This document shows positions 26,237 through 35,800 of a DNA stretch of 64,000 bases, in pieces. The stretch's first letter is position 1, and each line of letters starts with the position of its first letter. Origin of the DNA: Rhizobium sp. 11515TR (GTDB lineage Bacteria > Pseudomonadota > Alphaproteobacteria > Rhizobiales > Rhizobiaceae); contig NZ_CP022998.1 of the NCBI RefSeq assembly GCF_002277895.1, positions 3,939,501 to 4,003,500 on the forward strand, read 5' to 3'. The notes beneath the pieces were generated by a model. The model did not search any database, was not told where the DNA came from, and was given only the letters and a program-made list of their open reading frames with translations. The translations under genes were made by a program, and so were the position numbers.

Positions 26237-27031
26237 CTAGGCGGCGGCCACGGCGCGCTTGGCCATGACCTTGATCAGGTTGGCGCGATATTCCGCCGTG
26301 GCGTGCAGGTCTGACAGTAACGATGACGGATCGACCGTCACGCCCGTAACCGCGTCCGGCAGCCAGTTCGCCGCAAGCACCTGCTCCAGTTCGGTATGGC
26401 GGAACACTCCATCCGCACCGGCACCGGTAATGGCAACGCGCACGCCCCCGGTCCCCTTGGCGACGAAGACCCCCGTCATCGCATAGCGTGAAGCCGGATT
26501 GGGGAATTTTGCGTAAGCTGCCCTTTCCGGTGCGTCGAAGGCGACGGAGGTGATGAGCTCCGCCCCTTCCAGTGCCGTTTCGAACAGACCCCGGAAGAAG
26601 TCGTCAGCCGCGATCTGCCGCCGGTCGGTAACGATGGTGGCATTCAGCGCCAGCATTGCCGAGGGATAATCCGCCGCCGGATCGTTGTTGGCGACGGACC
26701 CGCCGATTGTCCCCATGTGCCGGACGTGCGGATCGCCGATCATGCCGGCAAGGTCGCAAAGCGCCGGACAGACCGCACGGATGACCGCCGAAGAGGCGAC
26801 CTCCGCATGGGCGGTCGCCGCCCCGATCGTGACCCTGCGGCCATCGACGCGTATCCCCTTGATCGAAGGAATATGCCTGAGATCGACGAGATCGCTGGGC
26901 GATGCGAGACGCTGCTTCATGGTGGCGATCAGCGTCATGCCGCCGGAGACATACTTGCCTTCATCGGCATTCGACAGAAGCTTGACGGCTTCGTCGACCG
27001 AGGAGGCGCGATGGTAATTCGTTGCATACAT
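26237..27031 (-). CDS. Molybdenum hydroxylase FAD-binding subunit (CoxM/XdhB-like)
   Basis: Medium subunit of a xanthine dehydrogenase/CO-dehydrogenase-family enzyme; carries FAD and passes electrons from the Fe-S subunit to an acceptor. The two FAD motifs are present: YVSGGMTLIATMKQR (AGGTxL type) and GTIGGSVANNDPAADYPS. The ATG at 27031 (MYATNYHRA) follows AGGAGGAT; upstream codons in frame overlap the large subunit and are not used. Product 264 residues. Last gene of an S-L-M operon. Confidence 0.9.
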   Translation of the reverse strand: MYATNYHRASSVDEAVKLLSNADEGKYVSGGMTLIATMKQRLASPSDLVDLRHIPSIKGIRVDGRRVTIGAATAHAEVASSAVIRAVCPALCDLAGMIGDPHVRHMGTIGGSVANNDPAADYPSAMLALNATIVTDRRQIAADDFFRGLFETALEGAELITSVAFDAPERAAYAKFPNPASRYAMTGVFVAKGTGGVRVAITGAGADGVFRHTELEQVLAANWLPDAVTGVTVDPSSLLSDLHATAEYRANLIKVMAKRAVAAA

Positions 27032-27051
27032 TGTCCTATCCTCCTCTTGCC

Positions 27052-29397
27052 TCAGGCCGTGGCCTGCGCCGCTTCCCACACCTTGAGCGGGGTTGCCGGC
27101 ATGGTCAGCCTATTGTTGCCGATCGCATCGGTGATGGCGTTGATCAGCGCCGGCGGCGAGCCTATGGCGCCAGCCTCGCCGCATCCCTTCACGCCCAGCG
27201 GATTGTTCGGGCAGGGCGTGTTCTGGTGCGAAAGCTGGAATGACGGCAGATCATCGGCGCGCGGCATGGTGTAATCCATGAAGCTCGCCGTCAGAAGCTG
27301 ACCGCTCTCATCATAATGCACGCCCTCCAGCAATGCCTGACCGATGCCCTGCACGATACCGCCATGCACCTGCCCCTCGACGATCATCGGATTGATGATG
27401 TTGCCGAAATCATCGGCCGCGACGAACTGCACGATCTCCGTCTTGCCGGTTTCCGGGTCCACTTCGACCTCGCAGATGTAGCAGCCGGCTGGGAAGGTGA
27501 AGTTCGCCGGATCGTAGAAGGCGGTTTCCTTCAAGCCTGGCTCCATGCCGGCGGGCAGATTATGCGCGGTGTAGGACGCGAGCGCCACCTGGAACCAGGG
27601 CAGCGATTTATCCGTGCCCGCCACCTTCACTTCGCCGTTTTCGATGACGATATCGCTTTCGTCGGCCTCCATCAGATGCGCGGCGATCTTCTTCGCCTTC
27701 GCCTCCACCTTGTCGAGCGCCTTGACGACGGCGGACATGCCGACGGCGCCCGAGCGGGAACCATAGGTGCCCATGCCCATCTGCACCTTGTCGGTATCCC
27801 CATGGACGATGGAAACACTGTCGATCGGCACACCGAGGCGATCGGCGACCAATTGCGCGAAGGTGGTCTCATGCCCCTGCCCGTGACTGTGCGAACCGGT
27901 GAGCACTTCGATGGTCCCGACCGCATTCACCCGCACCTCGGCCGATTCCCACAAGCCAACGCCGGCACCGAGCGCGCCGACGGCCTGCGACGGCGCAAGG
28001 CCACAGGCCTCGATATAGCAGCTCATGCCGATGCCGCGCTTCATGCCGCGGGCGGCCGCCTCCGCCTTGCGCGAAGGAAAACCATCCCAATCCGCCTGCT
28101 GCATGGCGGCATTGAGCGAAGCTTCGTAGTCGCCGGCATCGTAGTTCATGATCACGGGGGTCTGGTGAGGGAAGGTGCGGACAAAATTGGTCCGCCGCAA
28201 TTCCGCTGGCGAAACTCCGAGTTCGCGCGCCGCCGTCTCGACCGTACGCTCCAGAAGATAGGTCGCCTCCGGACGCCCTGCGCCGCGATAGGCATCGACC
28301 GGCACGGTGTTGGTATAGACCGTGCGGACATTGGCATGGATCGCCGGGATCGCATACTGGCCCGACAGCAGCGTCGCATAAAGATAAGTCGGCACGCACG
28401 AAGAGAAGAGCGACATATAGGCGCCGAGATTGGCGATCGTGTCGACCTTCAGCGCCGTGATGCGGTTTTGCGCATCGAAGGCCATCTTGACCTTGGAAAC
28501 ATGATCGCGGCCATGGGCGTCGGTGAGGAAGGCTTCCGTGCGGTCGGCCGTCCACTTCACAGGCACTCCGGTCTTCTTCGATGCCCAGAGGCAGACGATT
28601 TCTTCCGGATAGATATAGATCTTCGAGCCGAAACCGCCGCCGACATCAGGAGCGATGACACGCAGCTTGTTTTCCGGCGCGACATTGTAGAAAGCGCTCA
28701 TGACGAGCCGGGCCACATGCGGGTTCTGGCTGGTCGTGTAGCAGGTATAATGGTCTTCGGCGGCATCATAAATGCCGAGCGTGGCGCGCGGCTCCATGGC
28801 ATTCGGCGATAGACGGTTGTTATGCAGTTCGATTTCGGTGACATGTGCTGCCTCGGCGATCGCTTTGTCAGTCGCTGCCGCGTCGCCAAGCTCCCAGTCG
28901 AAAATCTGATTGTCCGGCGCTTCCGGATGGATCTGTGGCGCGCCGGCTTTCAGCGCATCCACCGCCTCGACGACGGCAGGCAGTTCCTCGTAGTCGACCG
29001 CTACGGCTTCGGCCGCATCGCGCGCCTCGCCAAGACTGTCGGCCACGACGATAGCGACGGCATCGCCGACATAGCGCACCGTATCGGCCGCCAGGGGACG
29101 CCAAGCACCCATCTTCATCGGCGACCCATCTTTGGAATGGATCATCCAGCCGCAGATCAGGTTGCCGATGCCGTCAGCCAGCAGCTGCTTGCCGTCGAGC
29201 ACGCCGATCACGCCCGGCATGGAAAGAGCCGCCGATGCATCGATGCCCTTAATCTTCGCATGTGCATGCGGGCTGCGAACGAAATAAGCATATTTCATTC
29301 CCGGCGTCACCATGTCGTCGGTGTAGCGCCCCTTGCCCGTCAGAAATCGCTTGTCTTCCTTGCGCGCCACGCGCGCGCCAATGCCTTCAACGCCCAT
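27052..29397 (-). CDS. Molybdenum hydroxylase large subunit (CoxL-like, form II)
   Basis: Molybdopterin-binding catalytic subunit, 781 residues from ATG 29397, which follows GGAGG by five bases. Landmarks are GIGARVARKEDKRFLTGKG at the N terminus, GGGFGSK, and the active-site loop AYRGAGRPE. True (form I) CO dehydrogenases carry AYxCSFR there; AYRGAGR marks form II and other hydroxylases, so CO oxidation is not supported. A conserved C-terminal Glu in GCGEAGAIG is the expected base. Substrate is likely a purine, N-heterocycle or aldehyde; unknown. Order S-L-M also fits form II clusters. No accessory cox genes are in the window. Confidence 0.9.
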   Translation of the reverse strand: MGVEGIGARVARKEDKRFLTGKGRYTDDMVTPGMKYAYFVRSPHAHAKIKGIDASAALSMPGVIGVLDGKQLLADGIGNLICGWMIHSKDGSPMKMGAWRPLAADTVRYVGDAVAIVVADSLGEARDAAEAVAVDYEELPAVVEAVDALKAGAPQIHPEAPDNQIFDWELGDAAATDKAIAEAAHVTEIELHNNRLSPNAMEPRATLGIYDAAEDHYTCYTTSQNPHVARLVMSAFYNVAPENKLRVIAPDVGGGFGSKIYIYPEEIVCLWASKKTGVPVKWTADRTEAFLTDAHGRDHVSKVKMAFDAQNRITALKVDTIANLGAYMSLFSSCVPTYLYATLLSGQYAIPAIHANVRTVYTNTVPVDAYRGAGRPEATYLLERTVETAARELGVSPAELRRTNFVRTFPHQTPVIMNYDAGDYEASLNAAMQQADWDGFPSRKAEAAARGMKRGIGMSCYIEACGLAPSQAVGALGAGVGLWESAEVRVNAVGTIEVLTGSHSHGQGHETTFAQLVADRLGVPIDSVSIVHGDTDKVQMGMGTYGSRSGAVGMSAVVKALDKVEAKAKKIAAHLMEADESDIVIENGEVKVAGTDKSLPWFQVALASYTAHNLPAGMEPGLKETAFYDPANFTFPAGCYICEVEVDPETGKTEIVQFVAADDFGNIINPMIVEGQVHGGIVQGIGQALLEGVHYDESGQLLTASFMDYTMPRADDLPSFQLSHQNTPCPNNPLGVKGCGEAGAIGSPPALINAITDAIGNNRLTMPATPLKVWEAAQATA

Positions 29398-29479
29398 CAC
29401 ATCCTCCATTGGGGTTCCGGGCCCGGCAATCCGCCAAGATCACAGCCCGGGCGTTTAGCCAGACGGTCTCGGTGAAACT

Positions 29480-29968
29480 CTATTCAGCCGCCTGTTTGGC
29501 GGCATTCATCTCGGCATTGGCCGCAAGCACTGCCTTGACGATGTTGTGATAGCCGGTGCATCGACAGATATTGCCTTCGAGCTCGCTGCGAACGGTCTTT
29601 TCGTCCAGCTTGCCGCCATGACGGTTGATCATGTCGACCGATGCCATCACCATGCCCGGCGTGCAGAAGCCGCATTGCAGGCCATGATGCTCCTTGAAGG
29701 AGGCCTGAACCGGATGCAGCTCGCCATTGGCGGCGAGACCCTCGATGGTTGTGATCTTGGAGCCGGAAGCCTGAACGGCCAGGATGGAACAGCTCTTCAC
29801 CGACTTGCCATCCATGTGCACGACGCAGGCACCGCACTGGCTGGTGTCGCAGCCTACATGGGTTCCGGTCAGGCCGAGTTTTTCCCTGATGAAATGGACA
29901 AGCAGCGTGCGATCCTCGCACTCGCCGCTGACCGAACGGCCATTCACCGTCAAAGTCACTTTTGCCAT
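29480..29968 (-). CDS. Molybdenum hydroxylase [2Fe-2S] subunit (CoxS-like)
   Basis: Small electron-transfer subunit, 162 residues from the ATG at 29968, which follows GAGGAGGAAA. The N-terminal plant-type [2Fe-2S] ferredoxin has CDTSQCGACVVHMDG plus a later Cys (KSC), and the C-terminal helical domain has CGFCTPGMVM and ICRCTGYHNI, giving all eight cluster ligands. It is the first gene of the S-L-M operon; the gap to the large subunit is 82 bp. Confidence 0.93.
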   Translation of the reverse strand: MAKVTLTVNGRSVSGECEDRTLLVHFIREKLGLTGTHVGCDTSQCGACVVHMDGKSVKSCSILAVQASGSKITTIEGLAANGELHPVQASFKEHHGLQCGFCTPGMVMASVDMINRHGGKLDEKTVRSELEGNICRCTGYHNIVKAVLAANAEMNAAKQAAE

Positions 29969-30265
29969 ATTTTCCTCCTCGCCTCTCCTCCAGAGGCAAG
30001 GAGCATCATTTGACTTTTTCGCAATCCAATCAACCTCTACTTTAGAGAGGAGGCTGATTTTATGCTCGCAAAGGACTGTTTTACTCTCCAGGCGCAAGGC
30101 CGCCTTTATTCAGCAATAAAAAAACTGACGTCCACCAATAGACAATCATATTTTGCACGATATTTTCTATCATTGCAGGACTGTAAAGACAGCCCATCGT
30201 GGTGGAGCTGAAGAATTGGGACGACGTTGGCCGGGGTTCGGCTTAACTAACGTTGGAGAGAGTAA

Positions 30266-30565
30266 ATGAAGAAAGTTCTTATGCTCGCATTGGTCGGCTT
30301 GTCTATCGCAAGCTGCACGCCGACAGAACAGGGCGCTGGCATCGGCGCAGCATCCGGCGCGATCATCGGCGGCGCAGTCACCGGCAACGTCCGCGGCGCG
30401 GCAGTCGGCGCAGCGATCGGTGGCGTCTCCGGCGCCGTCATCGGCAGCGTTCAGGAACAGCCCGGCCAGTGCTACTACCGCGATCGTTACGGACGTCGCT
30501 ACATCGATGATTGCCCGCGCGGCGGCTATCGCGGTGGTTATGGCGGCGGCTACGGCGGCTATTGA
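30266..30565 (+). CDS. Glycine-zipper outer-membrane-type lipoprotein
   Basis: A 99-residue lipoprotein with signal MKKVLMLALVGLSIASC, the Cys at 17 being the lipidation site. Residues ~24-65 form a glycine zipper (GIGAASGAIIGGAVTG and a second half GGVSGAVIG), and the tail is Gly/Tyr/Arg-rich (GGYRGGYGGGYGGY). Such proteins are common in rhizobial envelopes; some relate to SlyB/YMGG families, with no defined activity. A strong terminator follows. Confidence 0.82.
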   Translation: MKKVLMLALVGLSIASCTPTEQGAGIGAASGAIIGGAVTGNVRGAAVGAAIGGVSGAVIGSVQEQPGQCYYRDRYGRRYIDDCPRGGYRGGYGGGYGGY

Positions 30566-30590
30566 TCAGTCTTTCATCGAATTTCGAAGG

Positions 30591-30617
30591 TCCCGGGCCA
30601 TAAGCCCGGGATTTTTT
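30591..30617 (+). terminator. Intrinsic terminator after the glycine-zipper gene
   Basis: TCCCGGGC (30591-30598) pairs perfectly with GCCCGGGA (30604-30611), loop CATAA, followed by TTTTTT. It begins 25 bp after the stop codon. Confidence 0.92.
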
Positions 30618-30866
30618 ATTCAGGCGGCAAGATCTTTGATGTCGCTCTCGCTGTCGAAGAATGGCTCCGACACGCCGTTTTTAGCTCGACAGAACAAGTG
30701 GAATCTCGCCGTGAAACGCAGGCTTTTTTCCCGCAAGAGGTTATCTTTTCCCGGTTTTTGACTCCAAAACGGTACACCTGAGGGACTTTTGCCTCTATGG
30801 TGGCCGCGCGTTAACTCCCGGGAAACGTCAAACTGAGTAAGTTCTCATGTAACCGTAAAGCGGCGT

Positions 30867-32792
30867 ATGCATAAAAGAACTGAACCGAGAAAGAGTATTG
30901 CGTATCGGCAGGCAGGAACCGTGGCAGCGGTTGCGGCAGTCCTGGCGCTCGGTCCGGTGTGCGCCCCAAATGCCTTTGCATTCAAACTCTTCGGCATCAA
31001 GCTCTGGGGTGAAGACGAAACGGCGGATCAGGTTTCCGATCCCGTCCGCTACACGGTGGATTTCAAGTCCGACAATCTCGACAAGGACCTCAAGGAAGCA
31101 CTGAGCGATAGCTCGATGCTGATCTCCGACGAAAAGAAGCCGGTATCCGGCGACCTTGGTGTCGTCGTGAAGGCGCGCGACGATCGTGACCGGCTGATCG
31201 CAGCGCTTTACGAAAAGGCCCGTTACGGCGGGGTGGTTACGATCGCCATCAACGGCACGCCTCTCGACGCCTTGCCGCCGACGCCGACCTTCAGCCGCGC
31301 CAAGCCTGTTGCCGTCACGATCAGCGTCGATCCCGGCCCTGTCTTCAAACTGGGCAAGATCAACCTGCTCGGCGACGCTGCGCGGTTGAATCCGGCCGAT
31401 TATGGCCTCGTGCGCGGCGGCGATGCCGGCTCGCTGACCATTCTGAAGGCGGGCGACAAGATGGTCGCCGACTTCAAGAACAAAGGTCATCCGCTCGCCA
31501 AGCTCGACAAGCGCGATGTTGTCGCCGATCATTCCACCAATACCGTTGATGTCTCGTTGAAGGTCGAAAGCGGCCCCGTCGCTCCCTTCGGCAATGTCGG
31601 CGTTACCGGCCAGAAATCGGTCGATCCGGATTTCATCAAGCGCTATGCTCGCATCAACGAAGGCAAGCCCTACTCGCCCGACGAGCTGAAGAAGGCATCG
31701 GACCGCTTGAGGAAGCTCGGCGTCTTTTCCAGCGTCACCATTCGCGAGGCCGACAAGCTGGCGCCGGATGGCAGCATCCCGACGACCATCGAGGTGTCGG
31801 AGGGCAAGCAGCGCTTCTTCGGTGTCGGCGCGCAATATTCCACCATCGACGGTTTCGGCCTGCAAGGCTATTGGGGACACCGCAACCTGACGGGACGCGC
31901 GGATTCGCTGCGCATCGAAGGGTCGGTATCACGCATCGGCGAGACCACGGATGTCGGCCAGCTCGACTACACCGCCGGCATTACCTATGTCCGGCCGGCT
32001 ACCTTCTATCCTTCAGCGACCTTCACGGCCGGCCTCAAGATGCAGAGCCTGCATCCGGACGCCTACGACGCCAACACCGTGACGGCGAGCGGCGGCCTCG
32101 CCTATGAAATCAACGATCAGGACACTGTATCTGCAGGCGGCGAAGTGTCCTATGAATCCGATACCACCGATGCTTTCGGAAAACATAATTACCTGACGGT
32201 CGCGATCCCGCTCGAATACATCAGGGACACGCGCGACAACAAGCTGGATCCCACCGAAGGCTTTCGTGCTTCCATCAGTGCCAAGCCGAGCTATGAGGCA
32301 ATGGGCGGCACGGTTTTCAGCTCCTTCGAGGGCTCGATCACCGGTTACAAGGGCATAGGCGCCAACAACAACGTGGTCTTCGCCGGCAAGCTTGCCGCGG
32401 GCTCGCTGCTGGGTGCAAACAGCATTGAGGACATTCCTGCCACCCGGCGTTTCTATGCCGGCGGCGGCGGCTCGGTGCGCGGCTACAGCTATCAGGAAAT
32501 CTCGCCTTACAACTCCAACGGGGACGAAACGGGCGGACGTTCCTATGTGACCGCCTCCTTCGAAGCCCGCGTGAAGATCACCGATACGATCGGTATCGTA
32601 CCTTTCGTCGATATGGGTAGCGTCACCGACAGCGTCTTGCCCGACGCGTCCGATCTGCGCATTGGCGCCGGCGTGGGCTTGCGCTACGCTACGCCCTTCG
32701 GTCCGATCAGGCTCGATGTCGCCGTGCCGTTGAAGAAATATGACAATGGCACATCTTATGGCATCTATGCCGGCATCGGTCAGGCCTTCTGA
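30867..32792 (+). CDS. tamA: Autotransporter assembly outer-membrane protein TamA
   Basis: Omp85-family outer-membrane protein, 641 residues. A signal peptide is cleaved near residue 37 (NAFA-FKLFG). POTRA repeats occupy about 50-290 (for example GPVFKLGKINLLGD, GPVAPFGNVGVTGQKSV), and the 16-strand barrel occupies ~320-641, with the Omp85 motif GGGGSVRGY and a C-terminal aromatic residue (GIGQAF). TamA with TamB assists outer-membrane protein insertion and lipid transport between membranes. tamB starts 65 bp downstream, so they form an operon. Confidence 0.93.
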   Translation: MHKRTEPRKSIAYRQAGTVAAVAAVLALGPVCAPNAFAFKLFGIKLWGEDETADQVSDPVRYTVDFKSDNLDKDLKEALSDSSMLISDEKKPVSGDLGVVVKARDDRDRLIAALYEKARYGGVVTIAINGTPLDALPPTPTFSRAKPVAVTISVDPGPVFKLGKINLLGDAARLNPADYGLVRGGDAGSLTILKAGDKMVADFKNKGHPLAKLDKRDVVADHSTNTVDVSLKVESGPVAPFGNVGVTGQKSVDPDFIKRYARINEGKPYSPDELKKASDRLRKLGVFSSVTIREADKLAPDGSIPTTIEVSEGKQRFFGVGAQYSTIDGFGLQGYWGHRNLTGRADSLRIEGSVSRIGETTDVGQLDYTAGITYVRPATFYPSATFTAGLKMQSLHPDAYDANTVTASGGLAYEINDQDTVSAGGEVSYESDTTDAFGKHNYLTVAIPLEYIRDTRDNKLDPTEGFRASISAKPSYEAMGGTVFSSFEGSITGYKGIGANNNVVFAGKLAAGSLLGANSIEDIPATRRFYAGGGGSVRGYSYQEISPYNSNGDETGGRSYVTASFEARVKITDTIGIVPFVDMGSVTDSVLPDASDLRIGAGVGLRYATPFGPIRLDVAVPLKKYDNGTSYGIYAGIGQAF

Positions 32793-32857
32793 TAAACCGC
32801 AGAGTTGTCGCAGGCCTTTCAGCACACAGTTACGAAATTGAGGCTACTGTCGCTTTC

Positions 32858-35800
32858 ATGAGCATATTGATTCGAATTCTCGGGAAATTGGTGCGCTGGA
32901 TCGCCTATGCGGTCGTGGCAATCCTTTTGCTCGTGATCGCGGCTGTGCTCGTCGTCGGCCTGGTACCCTCTGCAACAGGTTATGCCGTCGATCAGGTGGC
33001 AAAGCTCGCATCTACGCCGGATCGCACGATCGCCATCGCCGCGCCCTCAGGACTGCTGAACGGCAATCTGAGGGTCGGTTCGATCACTGTGTCCGACACG
33101 AAAGGGCCCTATGTCAAGGTGCAGAACCTTGCCATCGACTGGTCTCCCCTATCCTTGCTGACCGGCACCTTCCATGCCGATCGCGTCGCAGCCGATGTCG
33201 TCGATTTCGAACGGCTGCCGGTTTCGACGGTCGCCCCTGCACCGGCAACGCAGCCGGCAAGCTCCAGCGGTTTCTCCCTGCCCATCGCCATCGATATCGG
33301 CGCCATCGCCCTGCCTGATCTTCGCATCGGACAGGCCGTTGCCGGGCAGGACTTCATTCTCGCCGCCGACGGCAGCGTCAAGGCAAACAGCAGCAGTATG
33401 GGGCTGACACTCAATGCCTTCAGGCACGATGTGCCCGATGCCAAACTTTCCGCCGATATCGCCTTTGCGCCAGCCGACAACAAGCTGAAACTGAAGACGC
33501 AAATCTCGGAGCCGCGCGACGGCATGCTGGCCGGGCTGCTGCACCTGCCGGGCGGTCCGGCCGTCAACATCGACTTATCCGGCGACGGTCCGCTTTCCAA
33601 CTGGGCCGGCAAGCTGCAGGCAGCACTCGACGGCAAGCCGACAGTCGCCATCAGCGGTCACCATAGCCTCTCCAACGACGGCCTGCACCACATCGACGTC
33701 AAAGGCGGCGGCGATGTCGATTCACTCCTGCCGCCGACCATGCGGGCGCTCTTTGCCGGCCAGACCACCATCGATCTCTCCGCAACCTTCGACGGCAAGG
33801 GCAAGATCGATATCCAGACCGGCAATCTCGCCACTGGCAGCGCCGTGCTTGCCGCATCGGGCACGCTCGATCCCGCCGGCAACAACAGCCTCAATGCCAA
33901 TCTCATCGGCACCTCCGGCCCCGTCGATTTCCGCTGGCCTATGGAAAACGGCGAGGCCCGCGCTCTGATTTCACGGGTCGACATCGCGCTGACGGGTGCT
34001 GCCCAATCGGTGAAGATCGATGCCAAGGCCGCGCTCGACAGCGCCAGCACGCCACAGGGCAACATCGGACAGATCAATCTCAGCGCCCGAAGCGATGCCT
34101 TCAATCTCACCAGCATGTCCGGGCCGCTGCAGCTTCGCCTCGTCGTCGGTCAGACGGCTTTCGTCAGCCCCGACCTCAATCGCCTCATCCGCGCGCCAGT
34201 TGCGCTGACTGCGCCGTTGCAGCTCTCGTCCGATACGATCGGCTTCAACAATACGACATTGGAAAGCGCCAGCATCGGCGGCACCGTCAACGGCAAATAT
34301 ACGCTGTCGTCGAAGGCGCTGACGGGCAATTTCAAGCTCTTTGCCCTGCCTGGCGTGCTGCCGGATGGTGTCTCGGACAAGTTCGAAGGCACGATCTCAC
34401 TGGAAGGTCAGGTCGCCGGCACGGTGCCGACCAAGCTGACGCTCTCCAATCTTGCGGTGAAATCCAATGTCGCGGAGATCAGCGGCAATGTCGCGCTCAA
34501 CGACCAATCGCTGACATCGGATCTATCCGGCAAGGTGCTCGACCTTTCCAAGCTCGTCCCGAATGCGGAGGGACAGGCCGATATCGGTCTCAAGGCCAAG
34601 GGGCCGCTGAGCGCGCTCGGCATCGACGCGACCGTCAAGGCCGTCAACGTCAAACTGGCGGGACGGCTGCTCGATACGCTTGATATCAGCCTGACCGGTA
34701 CCACCGATCCCAAGGCCCCGCAGGCAAACATCCAGGCAAATGGAGCGATCGACGGCAAGCCGATCCGCATTGCCGCCGATGCCGTTTCAAAGGACGGCCG
34801 CACCAGCATCCCGTCACTGGCGGCCCAAATCGGAACCAACAAGCTGCAGGGCAAGCTAGATCTGTCGCCGAGCTTCGAGCCGACAGGTGCACTGACCTTC
34901 GACCTGCCGGATCTCAGCCTGCTGGCAGCCCTTGCCGGGCAGAAGGCCGAGGGTGACCTCAAGGGCTCGCTTGATATCGCCAGCGCCAACGACAAGATCG
35001 GCCTGAAGGTCAATGCCAATGGCAGCGGCATCCGCCGCGACGATCTCGTCATCAGCAAGCCGGCCGTGGTGCTTGCCGTCGATGATCTCAAGGCCTTCTC
35101 CGCCAATGGCAGCATCCGCGCCGATACGATCGCCTCCGGCGCCAACCGCATCGCCGATCTCAACCTGACCTTCACCCAGCAGGGCAGCCGCACGGATTTC
35201 GATCTGAAATCGGCCTATGACAACGCGCCGCTGACGACACACGGTAGCGTCGAGACGGCCGGCGGTCAGACGACGGTCAATCTCGATTCTTTTGCAGGCG
35301 CACCGCGCTCGATACCGGTGAAGCTCGCATCGCCGACGAAGATCGTCATCAGGGACGGCATCGCCTCGCTGAACGGCCTGACCCTTCAGACCGGCGGCGG
35401 TTCGGTGACCGTCGACGGCACAGCCGGGCAGGCCCTGAACATCAATGCGAAGATCGCCAATCTGCCGGCGAGCCTCGCCAACGTCTTTGCGCCGACGCTT
35501 GCGGCGGAGGGCGTGATTTCGGGCACGGTGGCGGTCACCGGCAAGGCCGCCTCGCCCGCCGTTGTCTTCCAGACCAACTGGTCGGGGGCGGCAACAAGCC
35601 AGACGAAATCCGCCGGCCTCGCACCGCTCGGCATCAAGGCCGACGGCAAATTCGCCGATAATGTCGTCACCATCAACACCAACCTGACCGGCCAGAGCGG
35701 CCTGGCGTTGAATGGCGGCGGCACCGTCGCCATTGCCGGCAACAAGGCGATGGCGCTGAAGTTTTCCGGCAATGTGCCTTTCGACGCCCTTGCCGGCCAG

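Noticed and set aside
27052..29397. True carbon monoxide dehydrogenase (coxL form I)
   Set aside because: The active-site loop is AYRGAGR, not AYxCSFR.
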